Source: Diogma glabrata
Taxonomy: Eukaryota; Arthropoda; Insecta; Diptera; Cylindrotomidae
Direction of reading: 5' to 3'
Length of the DNA stretch: 64,000 nucleotides
Assembly (NCBI GenBank): GCA_963693315.1
Contig: OY856186.1
Location: 237,692,554-237,756,553, forward strand
This document shows, one piece after another, positions 1 to 11,291 of the stretch. The position numbers were made by a program, and so were the translations under genes. How positions within the stretch are numbered: position 1 is the stretch's first letter; each line of letters starts with the position of its first letter. The notes under the pieces are model-generated. The model had not been told where the DNA came from and searched no databases. It was given only the letters and a program-made list of their open reading frames with translations.

Positions 1-1640
1 TAATTAATTGAGTTTTAATCACTTCTGCATGACATTTGCATACCCATTAAATTAATTGAATCATTTTTTAAAATTAGTGATGAAATTAATATGTTTTTTA
101 TTTGAGATTGAGTTAATTTGATAAAAAATTCAAAGTTAGACATAATTATCGCTTCTAACATTTGAATATTTATGACTATAAACAAACTAATTAAGGAATT
201 CCAAATGCATCCTATTCTAAATTTGGAATAGCTGTTTTGTCCATCATTTAAACTGCGTGAGAGTTAAAATTTAAATTTGATTCCACGTTCGATAACCTTT
301 TATAAAAGCCATTGACAGCCATATAACATAAAATGGATAAATTGATTTAAGCAATTTTTTAAATAAATATATTAGACAAATGGGATACTGACGCTGGGAT
401 ATTCATGGCCAAAGGATCGTGTCAAACAGAAGCGTATTATTATTATGAATTAATGTAGTTTGGTTATTTGTGAATAAAATCCCTTCAAAAGTCCTGAAAA
501 AAAAACCCATAACGAATGAAAAATATCATGTCACACATTACCATATCGTTCATTAAACTTATCATTAGCAAAGCCAACGTCTTATAAGAATTTAATTTAA
601 TTTATTAATTTTGTTGCCACAATTGAAGTTTTTTTTTGTAAACTTTCGAAAAGTGATTGCGATAAAAAGAGGTTAAATTTTTTTTTTTTATACTTTTTAA
701 TTATTTCGATAAGAAAATTTCCGTTGATTTAATACTATTTTCTATTTAATTATAATTAATTTTATCATTTTGTTTACAAAAAAAAATATTTATTTATTTT
801 TCAATTTCTATTTTGGAAAACAAATTTTTTTTTTTTATTTCTTGTTTCGCTGTCAAATCATTTTCTATGTGAATCGCGGGAAGGGAAGGAAATTAGCATA
901 ATTCTTACCAAACGGTAATAACGGGAAAAACAAATTTACGTGACTTTCATAGAATCTTAAAAATTCACTCCTATTAACAAAAAAAAAAGTAAGTAACGGC
1001 TTTTATGATAACATAAATTATTTTTGGTGAAAGAAAGAATTTTTTTTTGGTTTTAGTGACAAACATCCGAATTGAGTGTAACATTAATTCGAAGCACATA
1101 TATTTATTTTTACTAAAAAATATTATAACAAACAAAAAAAGAAAGCTGTAAAAATAAAATAAAAATAATATTATTTTTTATTCTTATGATTTTACTTTGC
1201 TTCAACTCAAAGAAAATATTGGGTCGTTGACATTTCCGATAAAGAAACAAAAAAATTTAAATAAATTTTTTAATCAAAGTTATAGTTGAGGGTCAATGAT
1301 GCGATTCAGTAAAAAAGTGCAAAAAGTTTTATAACGTAGCATAAGTGAAACATCCAAATGATTGATGTAAATTTTAATAACTAGACGTAAAAAGTAGTTT
1401 AGAGGTCTATCACTTTTTTGTAAGCTTCAATGTGACTATTATATTATTCAGTTTTGCATATATATACGTTTTAGGTCCATATAAGTTTTAGGAATGAAGC
1501 TACTGGCTTTTGAAAGCAACACGTTAGCTGATGGTATTAGAGATGATTGGTTTGGCTTGGGTAGTTGTTTATATTTTTAATACTGGATGCACTCTTTGTT
1601 TGTACGTTGGTTTACCGTCGTATTTGACAGATCTAGTAGT
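1..1640. other. A+T-rich non-coding DNA, nothing recognised
   Basis: Poly-A and poly-T runs and A+T-rich text throughout, with no open frame of useful length on either strand and no terminal repeats that I could pair. I see no gene or recognisable element here. Confidence 0.6.
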
Positions 1641-2510
1641 TCCTTCTTTTTTTTTTAATATTCGCCCTTAGCATGAATTTCAGTTATTTCCGCCCTAGCC
1701 AAAGAGTTTACCATTCAATCTCGACCATATCATTCTGGCCTTGCAGGTTTAGACTCCATCCTTCAAAACTAATTTTCTTTCAAATACCTAAATTAATCTT
1801 CAATGTTTACTTTGAATTTCTTAGGTATCATGAAGATACCCCTTCACGCCGATGGAGGAATTCCGTTTAGTTACACTCAGTTATTGGGCGTGTATGCAAT
1901 ATAGTGTTTGACACCATTATCGTTTATTTGTTCTAGAACACAGTCCATGCCATTGATAATTCTTATTTATAACAAGCCGATATCAAAAGATCTTTAAGGT
2001 TAAACGAAGACACATGACCATAGCTAAAAAGGGATCACTTCATATATCAAATTAGTAATGGTTTAAACCGCAATATCCAAAAGTCATCCTAACGCAGGCC
2101 CGTGAAGGAGTTTTTCTCTAAACGAACGTTCTAAAAGAATCTGAAAGAAAATCTCCTTCAGATCTAAACTGAAAACTTAGTTAGTTGTCTTTTTAGCACA
2201 ACTTTTTTGGTGCAAGTATTGACTTTACGAGAATCGAGACAAGGACGAGGTTTACCCGGCTTTCGTAAAAGAACTACAGGAGAACTCCTTCTGTTGGTGC
2301 TTCCCACCGTTTTCTGAATGACTTTTGAAATTCAGCTCAATGGCTTTTGGGTAACGCCGTTGTTTGATAAACTTATCAACATCAAACACATGCGCCCACT
2401 CCCTTTATTGCAAATGTTTGAATCGAGCTCTATAACCAAACATGTTGAGCAGAATAAAAATCGTTACAAATCGATTCACCGAAGGGGAAAATATAGGATT
2501 AAGTAAAGCA
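1640..2510 (-). pseudogene. Ty3/gypsy retrotransposon pol relic (RT to RNase H)
   Basis: Seen on the minus strand: near 2300-2200 one frame reads SPVVLLRKPGKPRPCLDSRK, the block that precedes the palm of Ty3/gypsy reverse transcriptases (usually SPVVxVxKxxGxxRxCxDxRxVN). Just upstream in another frame is FIKQRRYPKA, matching the arginine/tyrosine/proline stretch at the start of gypsy RT. Further on (about 1950-1880) comes VLEQINDNGVKHYIAY, like the VLxQxDxxGxxxxIAY junction of RT and RNase H, then near 1760 RWSLNLQGQ-type text. The order RT then RNase H is right for minus-strand pol, but the pieces lie in different frames with many stops and the YxDD box is not visible. No LTRs, protease or integrase were found. 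The family call is good; the exact limits are guesses. Confidence 0.65.
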
Positions 2511-2837
2511 AACAGTTGAAAAAATCGATGCTTAACTACAAATTTTATGTAAAAACCAGGTAAAAGACATAAAGTGAAAGTATTGGTTTACCTTTAAAAG
2601 TGAAAGGATTATTAACACAATCTTCAGCCTTTTTTGTAGTTCAATCAGGCGTAGTGATCTTGACAATCGTTATAGTAAAAGTCTATACAGTACTGTAGTA
2701 ATAAAGCTTTTTACAACAATAAATGAAGGAATTCCGTTTCTGATACCAGCGAATCTTGGTTGGTGAGATTTCTCAACAGACTCCTGCACAAGGAGGGAGG
2801 GGGAGGGATCTCCGAATCTAGAGCCCACCTAACCGAT
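2511..2837. other. Unassigned spacer
   Basis: Mixed-composition DNA between the gypsy relic and the LINE 3' end. It includes a purine-rich run near 2788-2808. Nothing recognised. Confidence 0.4.
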
Positions 2838-3089
2838 CATTTTTCCGTATTTTTTAAATTTGAAGTTAGTCATTGTTTTCTTAATTTACAGATTAACGTC
2901 TCTGAATATCAAAAAATACGATGCTAACTATGAAATTAAAGTTTGTGAGTATTTATCAATTGTCTTTGAGGATTAAATTTATTAGGAAAGACCCTCGCCG
3001 GTAAGGCATTCCAGAGATCCCAGACTACCAAAAATTACTTTAAAAAGTTAAAGCTCTACATCTTGTCACTCCAACCGTAAAAAGGTGGG

Positions 3090-3290
3090 CTGTAATTGAA
3101 AATTTTAATTTAATTTTTAATTTAATAATTAAATAAATAATTTTTATTTATTAATTATATTAATTATTTAATATTTAATTTTTTAATTTTTTTCCTTCAT
3201 TCAGTAATCAGTATTGACTTGTTAATGAAGTAATAAGTAAATAAATAAATCGATATTCTAGTGTAACGTGTGAAATTTGCAGCCTCAGGT
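3090..3290. repeat. AT-only insertion within the LINE relic
   Basis: About 130 bp composed almost solely of aattt/aattaa permutations and followed by unrelated sequence interrupts the LINE alignment between its C-terminal and RT parts. It may be a microsatellite expansion or the remains of a small insertion. Confidence 0.4.
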
Positions 3291-4949
3291 AAAATCGATT
3301 TGATTCTGCAGACAGATGCAGTTCATCTATTATGAAGTTATAAAATAACTTATCGGTTATCAAATCGGTAACATACAAGGAAACAAGCTCATTAGTATAT
3401 AAAGATTTAAATTGCCGATCAATTTAACAGCTCTCTGCTGTATATAATCAAGACACTTTAAACAACTTATGTATGCTGCACTCCATATGTGGGAACAATG
3501 TTCCATACAGGGACAATTATATGACTTATATATTAAAAAAGAGATGTTTGCTAATTAAAAACCTTAAGACAACGACCCAAAATATTAATTTTTGAACAAC
3601 GTTCTTAGCTTAGTTAAACATTTGAGAATTTCACTTCATATTATTTTTAATCTCAACTCCTAGAAGTCTAACAGAAATTCTTTCTCCTTATAAGATCATT
3701 CATTCTTCAAGAAACAAACTTTAATGAAAACGGATTAGGTGTTGATAACCTATAGGAAAATGGAAAACTTGAGTTTTGCTCATGTTGAATTCAACATAGT
3801 TTGCAATATCCAAATCCATAGCTGTTTTTAAATCAATGTTTAATGACTCTATCAAGTTTGACCTATGGGCATTAAGCGCTAACGAGGAGTATAGATAAGG
3901 TATTTTGATGAGAAACATGAAGCGTGCTATCATCAGCAAAACTATGAATTTGATGATTCATTGCATTCAGCAAGTCATTAGTATCGATAAGAGAATGAAT
4001 TGGGGATAGAGTGGAACCTTTAATAACTCATGCGTTAGTATTTAGTAGTAAGATATCTGATGAAAAATCACCCACATTGACTTGAAATTTACGCTCAGAT
4101 ATAAAGCTTTAAAACTAACAAATAAGTTACTCGTCTAAGTCATAGCTTCTCAATTTGCATATAAGATTGTTGATCTATACTTTGTCACATGCTTAGGCAA
4201 CATCAACAAAGAGCACTAAAAGTCTCGCCATGCAACTTGTTCCAGAAATGTGTAACAAAGAAAGTAAATTTCTCGTTGCTCTTTCTTTACGAAAGCCGTA
4301 TTGTCGTTCATTAAGTATTTTTAATAACTTGAGAAGCTCAAAATAATAAAATTATTGTATTTCTTTAAAATATTTTGGAAATAACCGACAACATTGCTAT
4401 GGGTTTGTAATTTGTTGGATCTGTTTGAGCACTTTTTTTGGAGCTGGCTGTACATAAGGTAGTTTTTTTCATAGAAAATTTTAGTGAGGATCAATGAGAA
4501 ACTGGGAGTGAGAAGAGGAGCTCCTTAGCAAATGGCTTAAGAATAATTCAGCGAATACTATCAGGTTTTGAATTCAGATACCTTATTAGTATTAATTTGT
4601 AAAATTTATATATGATTATATTTTTATGAAAAATGATCCGCTCCATTTTGCTAGAAACTACAGGAAAGGATTGAACCACAAATTAGGTTCTACTAATGGC
4701 TTTATGCAAATAGCGTGAACCACCGGAGTTCAGCAAATGTAATATCATTGTTTGTAATAAATAGATTTTTCTCTGCATCTATTAGTTTTCTACAAACATT
4801 TCTTTCTATTCGGTATAATCTAAGGTTTTCATCAGTTTTGTTTTGGTTATTTTCGAAAAGCGTTTTTTTAATTTTTTTTTTTGATTCTTTACAATTACTC
4901 GAAACCCATAGATCAGCCTTTGGAACGATCAAATAGAATTAACCTGCGC

Positions 4950-4957
4950 ATACCCAC
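4950..4957. repeat. 8-bp target-site duplication, left copy of hAT
   Basis: atacccac, identical to 7797-7804 on the other side of the hAT element. Confidence 0.92.
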
Positions 4958-5209
4958 CAGCGCTGTCGCGCTGCAAAAATTTTCGGTACCTCAAAATTTT
5001 TTAGTCAGTGCCTCCAGGTGCCTTGCCGAAAGCTATTATGCAAAAAAAAATTTTTTTCAACAAAAATATTTATTTTAATTCAAATTCATAAAAATTGTTT
5101 TGTAAATTCAGTACATTTCTTATGCTTAGATAAAATATTAAAGCTTCGTATTATCACTTTGTCTAAAAATTATAAATTATAAAAAAATATTATAGATGAA
5201 TAATGCGCT

Positions 5210-7030
5210 TTAAGCCAATTTATATTTATTAATTAAATTTTTTGAAGGATGCCAATCACATAAGCTATTGCCTTCGGTGAGCTGTTTTGCTATCATCAAT
5301 GCGTTGATCGTTTCTGTCTTTAAACAGTTCCTATTTTTCGTTTTGATGTTGTTTAATTGGGAAAAACATCTTTCAGCAGCAGCGCTACTATGTGGTAGGC
5401 TTAAAAGACCACCAATAAATTTTTTCAAATGTGGAAATCTTAATTCTCCTATACCATTTTTTAATTCAAAAATTTTGCCCCAGAACTTCTCTATATCCGA
5501 CGAAACGGAAACAAATTTTTGGAAAATTACATTCCTAAATTCTTCTTCTGTTTCATCAATTTTATCCTCACATAAATGGGGATATAAGTTGATTAATGGT
5601 ACTATTGATTCTCCTAGATTTTCAGGATCGAGATTTTGAATGTGAATCAGAGTTTCATCATTAAAATCGAAACGTTTAATAATTTCTTCACTAAGTTTTA
5701 AATAATATTGTCTGCAATTACTTCTTATTGCCAAATTACTTTCGTTAGACACATCACTTCTTTTTATTTCCAGTTCAGCTTTTGGACCTAAATACGTTAA
5801 ACTTAATTCTTTGAAAACTGGAGCAGTACTTTTTAAGTTAATTTTATTCAAATTATTCTCGTCGATATGGTCTTTAAGAATAAAATTATGTAACACCATC
5901 AATAAGAAACCTTTAACGGAAGGCAGGAGCTTGTATATTTGGGGTGTTTCGCTTTGAAATTCTTTATTCAAATTGTTTCTGAATGTTGATACTTTTAGAT
6001 TCAAATTTTTCGAGCAAAAAGTAGTGCTTTAGTGGCGCCACTGTTCTATAATGCGTAAAATTACATCTTCTAAGGCAAGCCATCTAGTAGTTGATGTCTT
6101 TAAAATTTTGTGAATTGGTACATTGAAGCATGTTTGAATAGATTTAAAATCATTTATTCGCTTAGAACTGTGTGAAAAAAAGTAATAAATATTTCTTGCC
6201 AATTTTTCACATGCTTCAGGCAATTTTTTTGCGGCCTTGGACGAACACAAATGCAGAGAATGACATGTGCATCCAAGCGAAAATATGTATGGGTTTTTGG
6301 CTTTGAGTAATGCTTGGACACCAGCACTTTTGCCCATCATTACGCTAGCGTTATCAGCACCAAATCCAATCAAATTATTTATTGGGATTTGGTGGTCGTC
6401 AAAAAATTTGGTAATACAATTGTACACTGACTGAGCGTCTGAATGATCGAGTTCCAGCATTGCGAGGAAATTATCTTTGGTTAAATTTGTTGTGATATCG
6501 AAATATCGTGCTATTAACGCTAAACATTTTTTGGAACTAACGTCCGTCGTTTCGTCAATTATAATTGAGAAATTTTGATTTTGAAGTTTCCTGGTTAATG
6601 TGTTAGTACCTTCTTCTGCAAGTAGCGTTGTTAATGTATCCGTACCTTTTGTTCGACTAAATTTCAATTTTTGGCAGATTTTCGATTCTACATCAATAGA
6701 CTTAATCAAATCAATTAATGGATCAATTAAGCTAAATGGTAAGTTGTTTGTTATTAGGAACATCAAAACTTTCAAATCGGCGACTTTTTGTTTAACCCTA
6801 TAATTCTGTTCATCTTCATTGACAATTAGCGTTTGATTTCTTAATGAATTTATAACGGTTACATGGGATTTAGAATCATTGTGCCTTTTAAGGAGGGAAA
6901 AATTGTTCGGCAATAGCTGTTCGCAATATTTACAAAATGCTCTTCCTTTTTTTTCCGTCACCCAAGAAAACACGGTAAGCCAATTGGAATAAAATTTTCT
7001 GTTGGCGGTAGAAGTGGAACTTCGTTTCAT
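5210..7030 (-). pseudogene. hAT transposase, interrupted reading frame
   Basis: From the ATG at 7030 to the stop at 5210 are 607 codons, a normal hAT transposase length. Residues about 10-65 form a BED/TTF-type zinc-binding region (FCKYCEQLL...LLKRHNDSKSH, a C2-H2 pattern). Around residue 155 comes the DDE-domain text IIIDETTDVS, then GFGADNASVMMGK and LGCTCHSLHLC, both standard in hAT/ZBED-like transposases. The C terminus has the hATC dimerisation block LPHSSAAAERCFSQL. An in-frame TAA at 6029-6031 (codon 334) splits it into 333- and 264-residue stretches in the same frame. A neighbouring frame there encodes LKHYFLLEKF, as expected for this family, so a pair of compensating one-base indels is as likely as a nonsense change. 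The ATG at 7030 lies just before the zinc region; a spliced upstream exon is possible. Confidence 0.9.
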
Positions 7031-7035
7031 TACTC

Positions 7036-7400
7036 TAAAAAAGTTTTAAATTTAAAAGACCTGACAGTGTTGACAAAAGGAAGCTTTCACACTAACCTGT
7101 CGTTTGGGACATTTTCATTCATTTCTATAGAATCTTCTAAGAACGTTATATTAATTGTTTCGGAAGAATTTGATGGTGTATCAACGAACGTCCTTGTCGG
7201 AGCCGGACTAAAAACCAAAAAATAACAATAAATATATTTTAGTTGGTTTACCTTTGTGTGTTCGAACAACTTACATTTGTTTCTCTGTAAGAGGTAAAAC
7301 CGCTGATGATGATGATGAGGGTAAATCTTTTTGCACGTTATCATTCTTATTGGGATAACTTTTCTGAAGTTTTTCAAAACTGCAAATATTAATTAGTATC
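7036..7400 (-). other. Possible 5' exons and introns of the hAT transposase transcript
   Basis: Upstream of the transposase ATG the minus strand offers plausible splice signals. There is CGACAG/GTTAGTG near 7095 with TTTTTTAG/AG near 7036, and CAAAG/GTAAACC near 7250 with TTTTTAG/TCC near 7211. The segment between them is open and encodes an acidic Ser/Thr-rich peptide (TFVDTPSNSSETINITFLED). Short introns in the 5' part of hAT genes are common in insects. This is inference only. Confidence 0.35.
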
Positions 7401-7796
7401 AAAACATTTTATAATGCTGCTCTATTGTATTTACTTACTTCAAAAGGGTTTGTTTCACTTTTTTGTTCATTTTGTTAACTATGAGGTTTTAAATTTAAGA
7501 AAAAATAGCAGACTGTCAAAATCATTAGTTGACTCGCTTAGTACAAGTGAAATTTTCATTAATTACAACATGAAAAATGTCAAAAACTATAAACTGCGCT
7601 GAGTAATGGTTTTAACTAGCAAAACATAGATGGTGTTAATGTGTAATTAGGAATTATTCTGCCAAATTTATTTAAGACACTATGACGATTATCAGAAAAC
7701 CCCAACGTTAATATTAAATAATAAAGTGCCTCTAAGCTGCCTCACATTCTTCATAAGTGCCTGAAAGGCACTAAAGGGCCTCTTTTGACAGCGCTG

Positions 7797-7804
7797 ATAC
7801 CCAC
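7797..7804. repeat. 8-bp target-site duplication, right copy of hAT
   Basis: atacccac, identical to 4950-4957; it then continues into the interrupted LINE. Confidence 0.92.
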
Positions 7805-7997
7805 ATGTATTATTTCTAAAAAATTAGTAGCAGAAATGTTTGAATTATAAAGATATCTGTAAGCCCCTGTCAATCGGCCGATTAATAATCACAAACCAGA
7901 CTTATAGGAGTAGCTTTAAACTGTTTAGGAACTTGTAAATTTAAATTTACAAGCAAATGAACAGAGCGATGTTAGCCTTTGTGATTTGACTTAACTC

Positions 7998-8330
7998 TTA
8001 AGCGACCTCGTAATTTGTTCTGGCACAAAAAACAGGCTCATTAAAGTCGATGCCACTTGTCAAAAAAGATCTGCTAGAAAATACGCGATTTTTTGGTAGA
8101 TTTGTCATAAACTGTTCATTATGTGTTTGTTTATGCCTACAACATATGAGGTATTTTTGAACTACTTCTTTAGCAATATTTTGACATCCAAGTATCCAAA
8201 ATCGCTGAAGTATTAAACTGACTAAAACCGTTGATACACGATTCAAAATCTTCTTGTTGTATTTTCTAATGCATTCCTTGCTTAATAAATGACTTTTTGG
8301 AAGTATAATTGGGTGCTTGTTGCCGTATGT
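7998..8330 (-). pseudogene. BEL/Pao integrase zinc-binding region
   Basis: Reads HPIILPKSHLLSKECIRKYN then LQRFWILGCQNIAKEVVQK, CCRHK and FLTSGIDFNEPV. These match the RNase H-integrase linker HPxLLPxxHxLxxLI, the zinc-binding H..C2 region (RxxxWIxxGRxxVKxVxxxCxxC) and the start of the catalytic core (PFxxxGVDxxGP). The D,D-35-E core is missing after about 7995. Confidence 0.8.
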
Positions 8331-8479
8331 GCAAGTAGAATATTCTAGCGACCAGCAACACGTAGTAGACCAAATTAATCAATAAATGGAGTTAATGATC
8401 GTAGCGGATTCCCAAGAGTCAAAAAAAAACTTGTAACTCGATGCTCTTTGAGGTGCTGTGCTGTATGTGTTCAAATGTT

Positions 8480-9110
8480 TTCGAATTCGAATTTTTTCAA
8501 GTTCAGGAAGATTGCTGCGTATAACCATTCATGCTCTATATCTGTAGGTATCCCATTATTCCATTCTAGTTTTTTCAATCACAACTCTTGAAACATTATT
8601 TTTATTTCTATCCTAGATGGTGACAATCATCCAAGTGGATCATAAATTTTTACTGCAACTGAAAGTATAGAACGTTAGGTTGGCTTTCCAAAATCGATGT
8701 TTACCTTAAATTGAAAGGTGTCTTCATTGAAATTCCAGTAAAGGTCAAGAGTTTTAATGCCGGATGTCTCTTTATTGATTTCTAAGCATTTGGTTTCAAT
8801 ATCTTCGACTGGTACTTGGTCTTAAAACTCTTTGGAATTTGACATTTTGCTTCTTAATCGAAAACTTCATTCGTTTAGCAATCATGTCATTTTTTTTGGA
8901 TAAGCAAACAGCTGTGTAAATATTGTGTACCCAAACTTGACGTTATATATTTTCTATGTCCGTCGACCAGTTTGGCAGCAAATTTGAACTAATTAGTATA
9001 TTAGTGGATTTCCCATTGGCAGTTTTGCACGAGCCATCAAAGACCACACGTAGTTTGTTAGAGCTTCTAGACATTACTGCGTGAAGATGCAAATTTTTGA
9101 TACTACGAGG
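8480..9110 (-). pseudogene. BEL/Pao reverse transcriptase fragments
   Basis: About 9085-8960 reads HAVMSRSSNKLRVVFDGSCK then ANGKSTNILISSNLLP, matching the RT opening HHAV...KxRVVFDxSxxTxxGxSLND. About 8830-8500 reads TLDLYWNFNEDTFQFKV and VAVKIYDPLGWLSPSRIEIK, matching GLxWxxxxDxFxF and RxxLSxxAxxFDPLGxxxPxxxxxK. The catalytic palm between them is poorly preserved or deleted. Confidence 0.8.
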
Positions 9111-9393
9111 CAAATACGACTGCGAGGCAAATACGACGAGGCCAATACTTGAGTAATACGTGACGAGGCAAATAAAATATGCTGTTCAATGAAAAATTAA
9201 TTTGATATTCTGGAATTATTTTCATGTGTCCTAAACTTATGTACTCATCCATAAATTCGACGTATAGATTGTGTAAGAGATTATCTTTGTTAAAACGCCT
9301 TTGTTCCATGCTGATAAGCCTTCTTTAGGGTGCGTAAAAAGAGTTTCCCAGCTCTGCGGTTTCTACCAGAGGCAGTTAGATCGTTGATAGGTT

Positions 9394-9720
9394 TCATTGA
9401 ATAATTTTCGCAGGATAATTCTTCTTCAGAAGGTTTTGGTGATTATTGACTGTGTAGAAAACTGTTCTGTAATCTGTTTGAGGCTCAGAAAGGGTTACAA
9501 AGATAACCCATCCAAATATAGTAAGTGGCGCAATTGGTAGGTTTTCTTTGATTGATCTTTCGTTGCATAATAGATAGAAGAAGATATCAGCACCAATTAG
9601 TAACGCCAATTGGCTTTGGTGTATTAAAATATAGATCTGCCAGCTCAATATCATTTAGATGGTTGAAATTGGAGATTTTTGTTTTCACGTGTTTGCCGTG
9701 ACGGCGTTTGTTGATTTACT
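9394..9720 (-). pseudogene. BEL/Pao aspartic protease region
   Basis: Reads ALLIGADIFFYLLCNE and later APLTIFGWVIF. This is the family's protease signature (DxLIGxDxxxxLL...G, then xxTxxGWxxxG), located between the zinc knuckle and the RT as expected. The final glycine of the GWxxxG motif is not preserved. Confidence 0.75.
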
Positions 9721-9826
9721 TCTGGAAATAACTTCCAAGCTTACTGCCGACATATTAGTTCCAGCTTGCATTCCAGCAAGGACACTGATTGTTATTATTG
9801 AGTGGGAACGAGTAAAGCCAAGCCGT

Positions 9827-10222
9827 TTAAAGCAGCTGTTGGTGACAAATGTAGACTAAGAACCAGAGTCTAGCATTACTCTGAAATGTTGTAGCAAACC
9901 TGATGAATCCTTGATTTATACTAATGCTGTAGGTAATACCGATTGGTATTGATAATCGGTATCCATGGGTTGAGTGTCCTCTTGAGATGATAAATTTTAC
10001 GTTATAAACGATGAAATTTAACTTTATATTCCATAAACTTGGGTTTGAAGAATCCATTTCTGCTGCCGTGTTGGCGTCTGCTATGAGAAGAAGTGAGGTG
10101 ATTGTATCCATGTGCAGAGTTGTGTGATGGGGCTGGTCACAAAAAATACATTTAAATTTTGATGGGCATGCGTTTGAATTGTGACCGATTTTGATCTGGC
10201 ATAAATTTTCTGTGCTCTTCAA
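9827..10222 (-). pseudogene. BEL/Pao zinc-knuckle region
   Basis: A 131-codon open stretch begins with CQIKIGHNSNACPSKFKC and CDQPHHTTLH. This is the tandem zinc-knuckle plus HHTLLH motif found just ahead of the protease in BEL/Pao polyproteins. The rest of the frame (FIVYNVKFIISRGHSTHGYR) corresponds poorly to the linker and protease start, and a frameshift is likely near 9850. Confidence 0.75.
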
Positions 10223-10529
10223 AATTCAAGTGTTGAAAACGATTACAACGAAAGAGAGCATGCTCGCTTGGCAGAAAGAACATTAGTTGGACGATATTTG
10301 GCAGTTTTATGGTGCCGAAGATGAGAGATAGTATTTGCGGCAGAGGTTTGGCATGATCCCAAGACATTACAATGTTGATTGAAGAAATGGAGAAAATCTT
10401 GAAATTTTGGAAACTCATTTTCAATAGTGTGCTCTGCCCCATGCTTTTGTGTTTCCAAATCGAGTTTTTGAAGCAAAATGTGTATAAGCGAAGGACCTCT
10501 TGACTCATTCTCCGGGCCCTATGCTTTAA

Positions 10530-11291
10530 GGGCGCGTATGACTTCGTCTGTTATATCGCAGGTGGCACCTAAAGGTTTGGTCGATAAACAATCCTTAAAT
10601 GATTAGTTCATAATGTTAAGAGCGTTTATGATGTTCTTCTTTTTATCAAAACATTGGCTAAACTTTTCTAATGCTTCGACATAATTTGCGTCAAAACAGG
10701 AATGTGAGCCTTTCAGCTGAACCAATTATAAGAATTTTTAGAAAGTTAAATTTATATGCATTTGAGATGTTATCACTGTTATGAACCAAAGTGACAAAAA
10801 ACTTTTGAACTTTGGCCATTTTTCTATTTCTCTATAGAACGGATCAATTGAGATTCGTGGCAAGCGTTGGTCTACTAATTGCAATTTTAAGTGATTCGCA
10901 AAGCCTTCAAAAAACGATTTCTGTTATTGCGACAACAACCGATGCTGGTATTTAAAGTAACAATTTTTTCCTCGTTGTTTGCTGTTGTGACGTGTCGACC
11001 ATGCATAGTTCGTGTGAGTAATGCTTAAATATCAAAAAATTTCTCTTGGAAGTCTTTTGATGCCGACACTTCACCTAAGAACATCAATTTGTCATCAGAA
11101 ACGGTAAATTCTCTCCATAAAACTTCTAATTTTTCTAATCGAATTTCAATTTGCTCAATAAATATTGATGCGTAGGCTTTATTTGCAAATTTACCAATAT
11201 TTGTTAAAGATGCTCTAACTGATCCACGTTTTTGAGCTAGTCCAAAAATATCCACCATTTGAACACCGAAAAAAAACGTTTGTAGAATCAA
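10530..11291 (-). pseudogene. BEL/Pao gag-like N-terminal region
   Basis: 11291-11025 encodes QKRGSVRASLTNIGKF followed by IEIRLEKLEVLWREF, matching the usual opening of insect BEL Gag-Pol (a basic K/R-R-G-S motif, then a coiled-coil-like ExRLxKLxxLWxxF). Further down (about 10880-10740), frame-shifted pieces read LPRIS, EKWPKFKSFL and VHNSDNISNAYKF-like text, typical of the DUF1759 region. Many stops lie between the pieces. Confidence 0.7.

Larger units (their letters stand above)
4958..7796 (-). mobile_element. hAT-superfamily DNA transposon, structurally complete
   Basis: The left end CAGCGCTGTC (4958-4967) and right end GACAGCGCTG (7787-7796) are perfect 10-bp terminal inverted repeats. 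They are flanked by a perfect 8-bp duplication, atacccac, at 4950-4957 and 7797-7804. Eight-base duplications and short TIRs starting with CAG are diagnostic of hAT elements. Removing 4958-7804 restores continuity of the surrounding LINE copy, which proves the insertion boundaries. Length is 2839 bp. Inside lies a minus-strand transposase with BED-type and hATC-type regions. Short direct motifs of the form agtgcct recur near both ends and may be subterminal transposase-binding repeats. The exact target duplication suggests a fairly recent insertion, yet the transposase frame is already broken. Confidence 0.95.
2838..7890 (-). mobile_element. Degraded Jockey-superfamily LINE copy, split by a hAT insertion
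   Basis: This is a second, minus-strand copy of the LINE at 30.0-33.2 kb. Read in reverse, 2850-2960 matches that element's 3' UTR (shared block ttaacgtctctgaatatc). 3000-3090 matches the C-terminal coding part, 3430-3600 the region encoding CMEYCSHIWGG, and 3721-3939 encodes RSNLIESLNIDLKTAMD against RSNLIDSLNLDLKTIFD in the other copy. 4702-4950 encodes the IVPKADLW...KTDENLRLYR linker, and 7797-7890 continues the linker exactly where the hAT element interrupts it. Frames are heavily broken. The 5' end (endonuclease) is missing, so the copy is 5'-truncated near 7890, as is usual for LINEs. The 3' end lies near 2838; no target duplication was resolved. Confidence 0.85.
7995..11291 (-). mobile_element. 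BEL/Pao LTR-retrotransposon relic
   Basis: Going down the minus strand from 11291, the pieces appear in the canonical BEL/Pao order: gag-like N-terminal region, zinc knuckle, aspartic protease, reverse transcriptase, then integrase zinc-binding domain. Frames shift repeatedly and the RNase H part and integrase core are missing, so it is dead. The 3' side is cut off at about 7995, next to the LINE copy. No LTR pair was found. A tRNA-Tyr-complementary motif at 12580-12598 in the same orientation could mark its 5' leader. Confidence 0.85.

Noticed and set aside
4715..5078. Plus-strand open stretches
   Set aside because: Shadows of the minus-strand LINE linker and of the hAT end.
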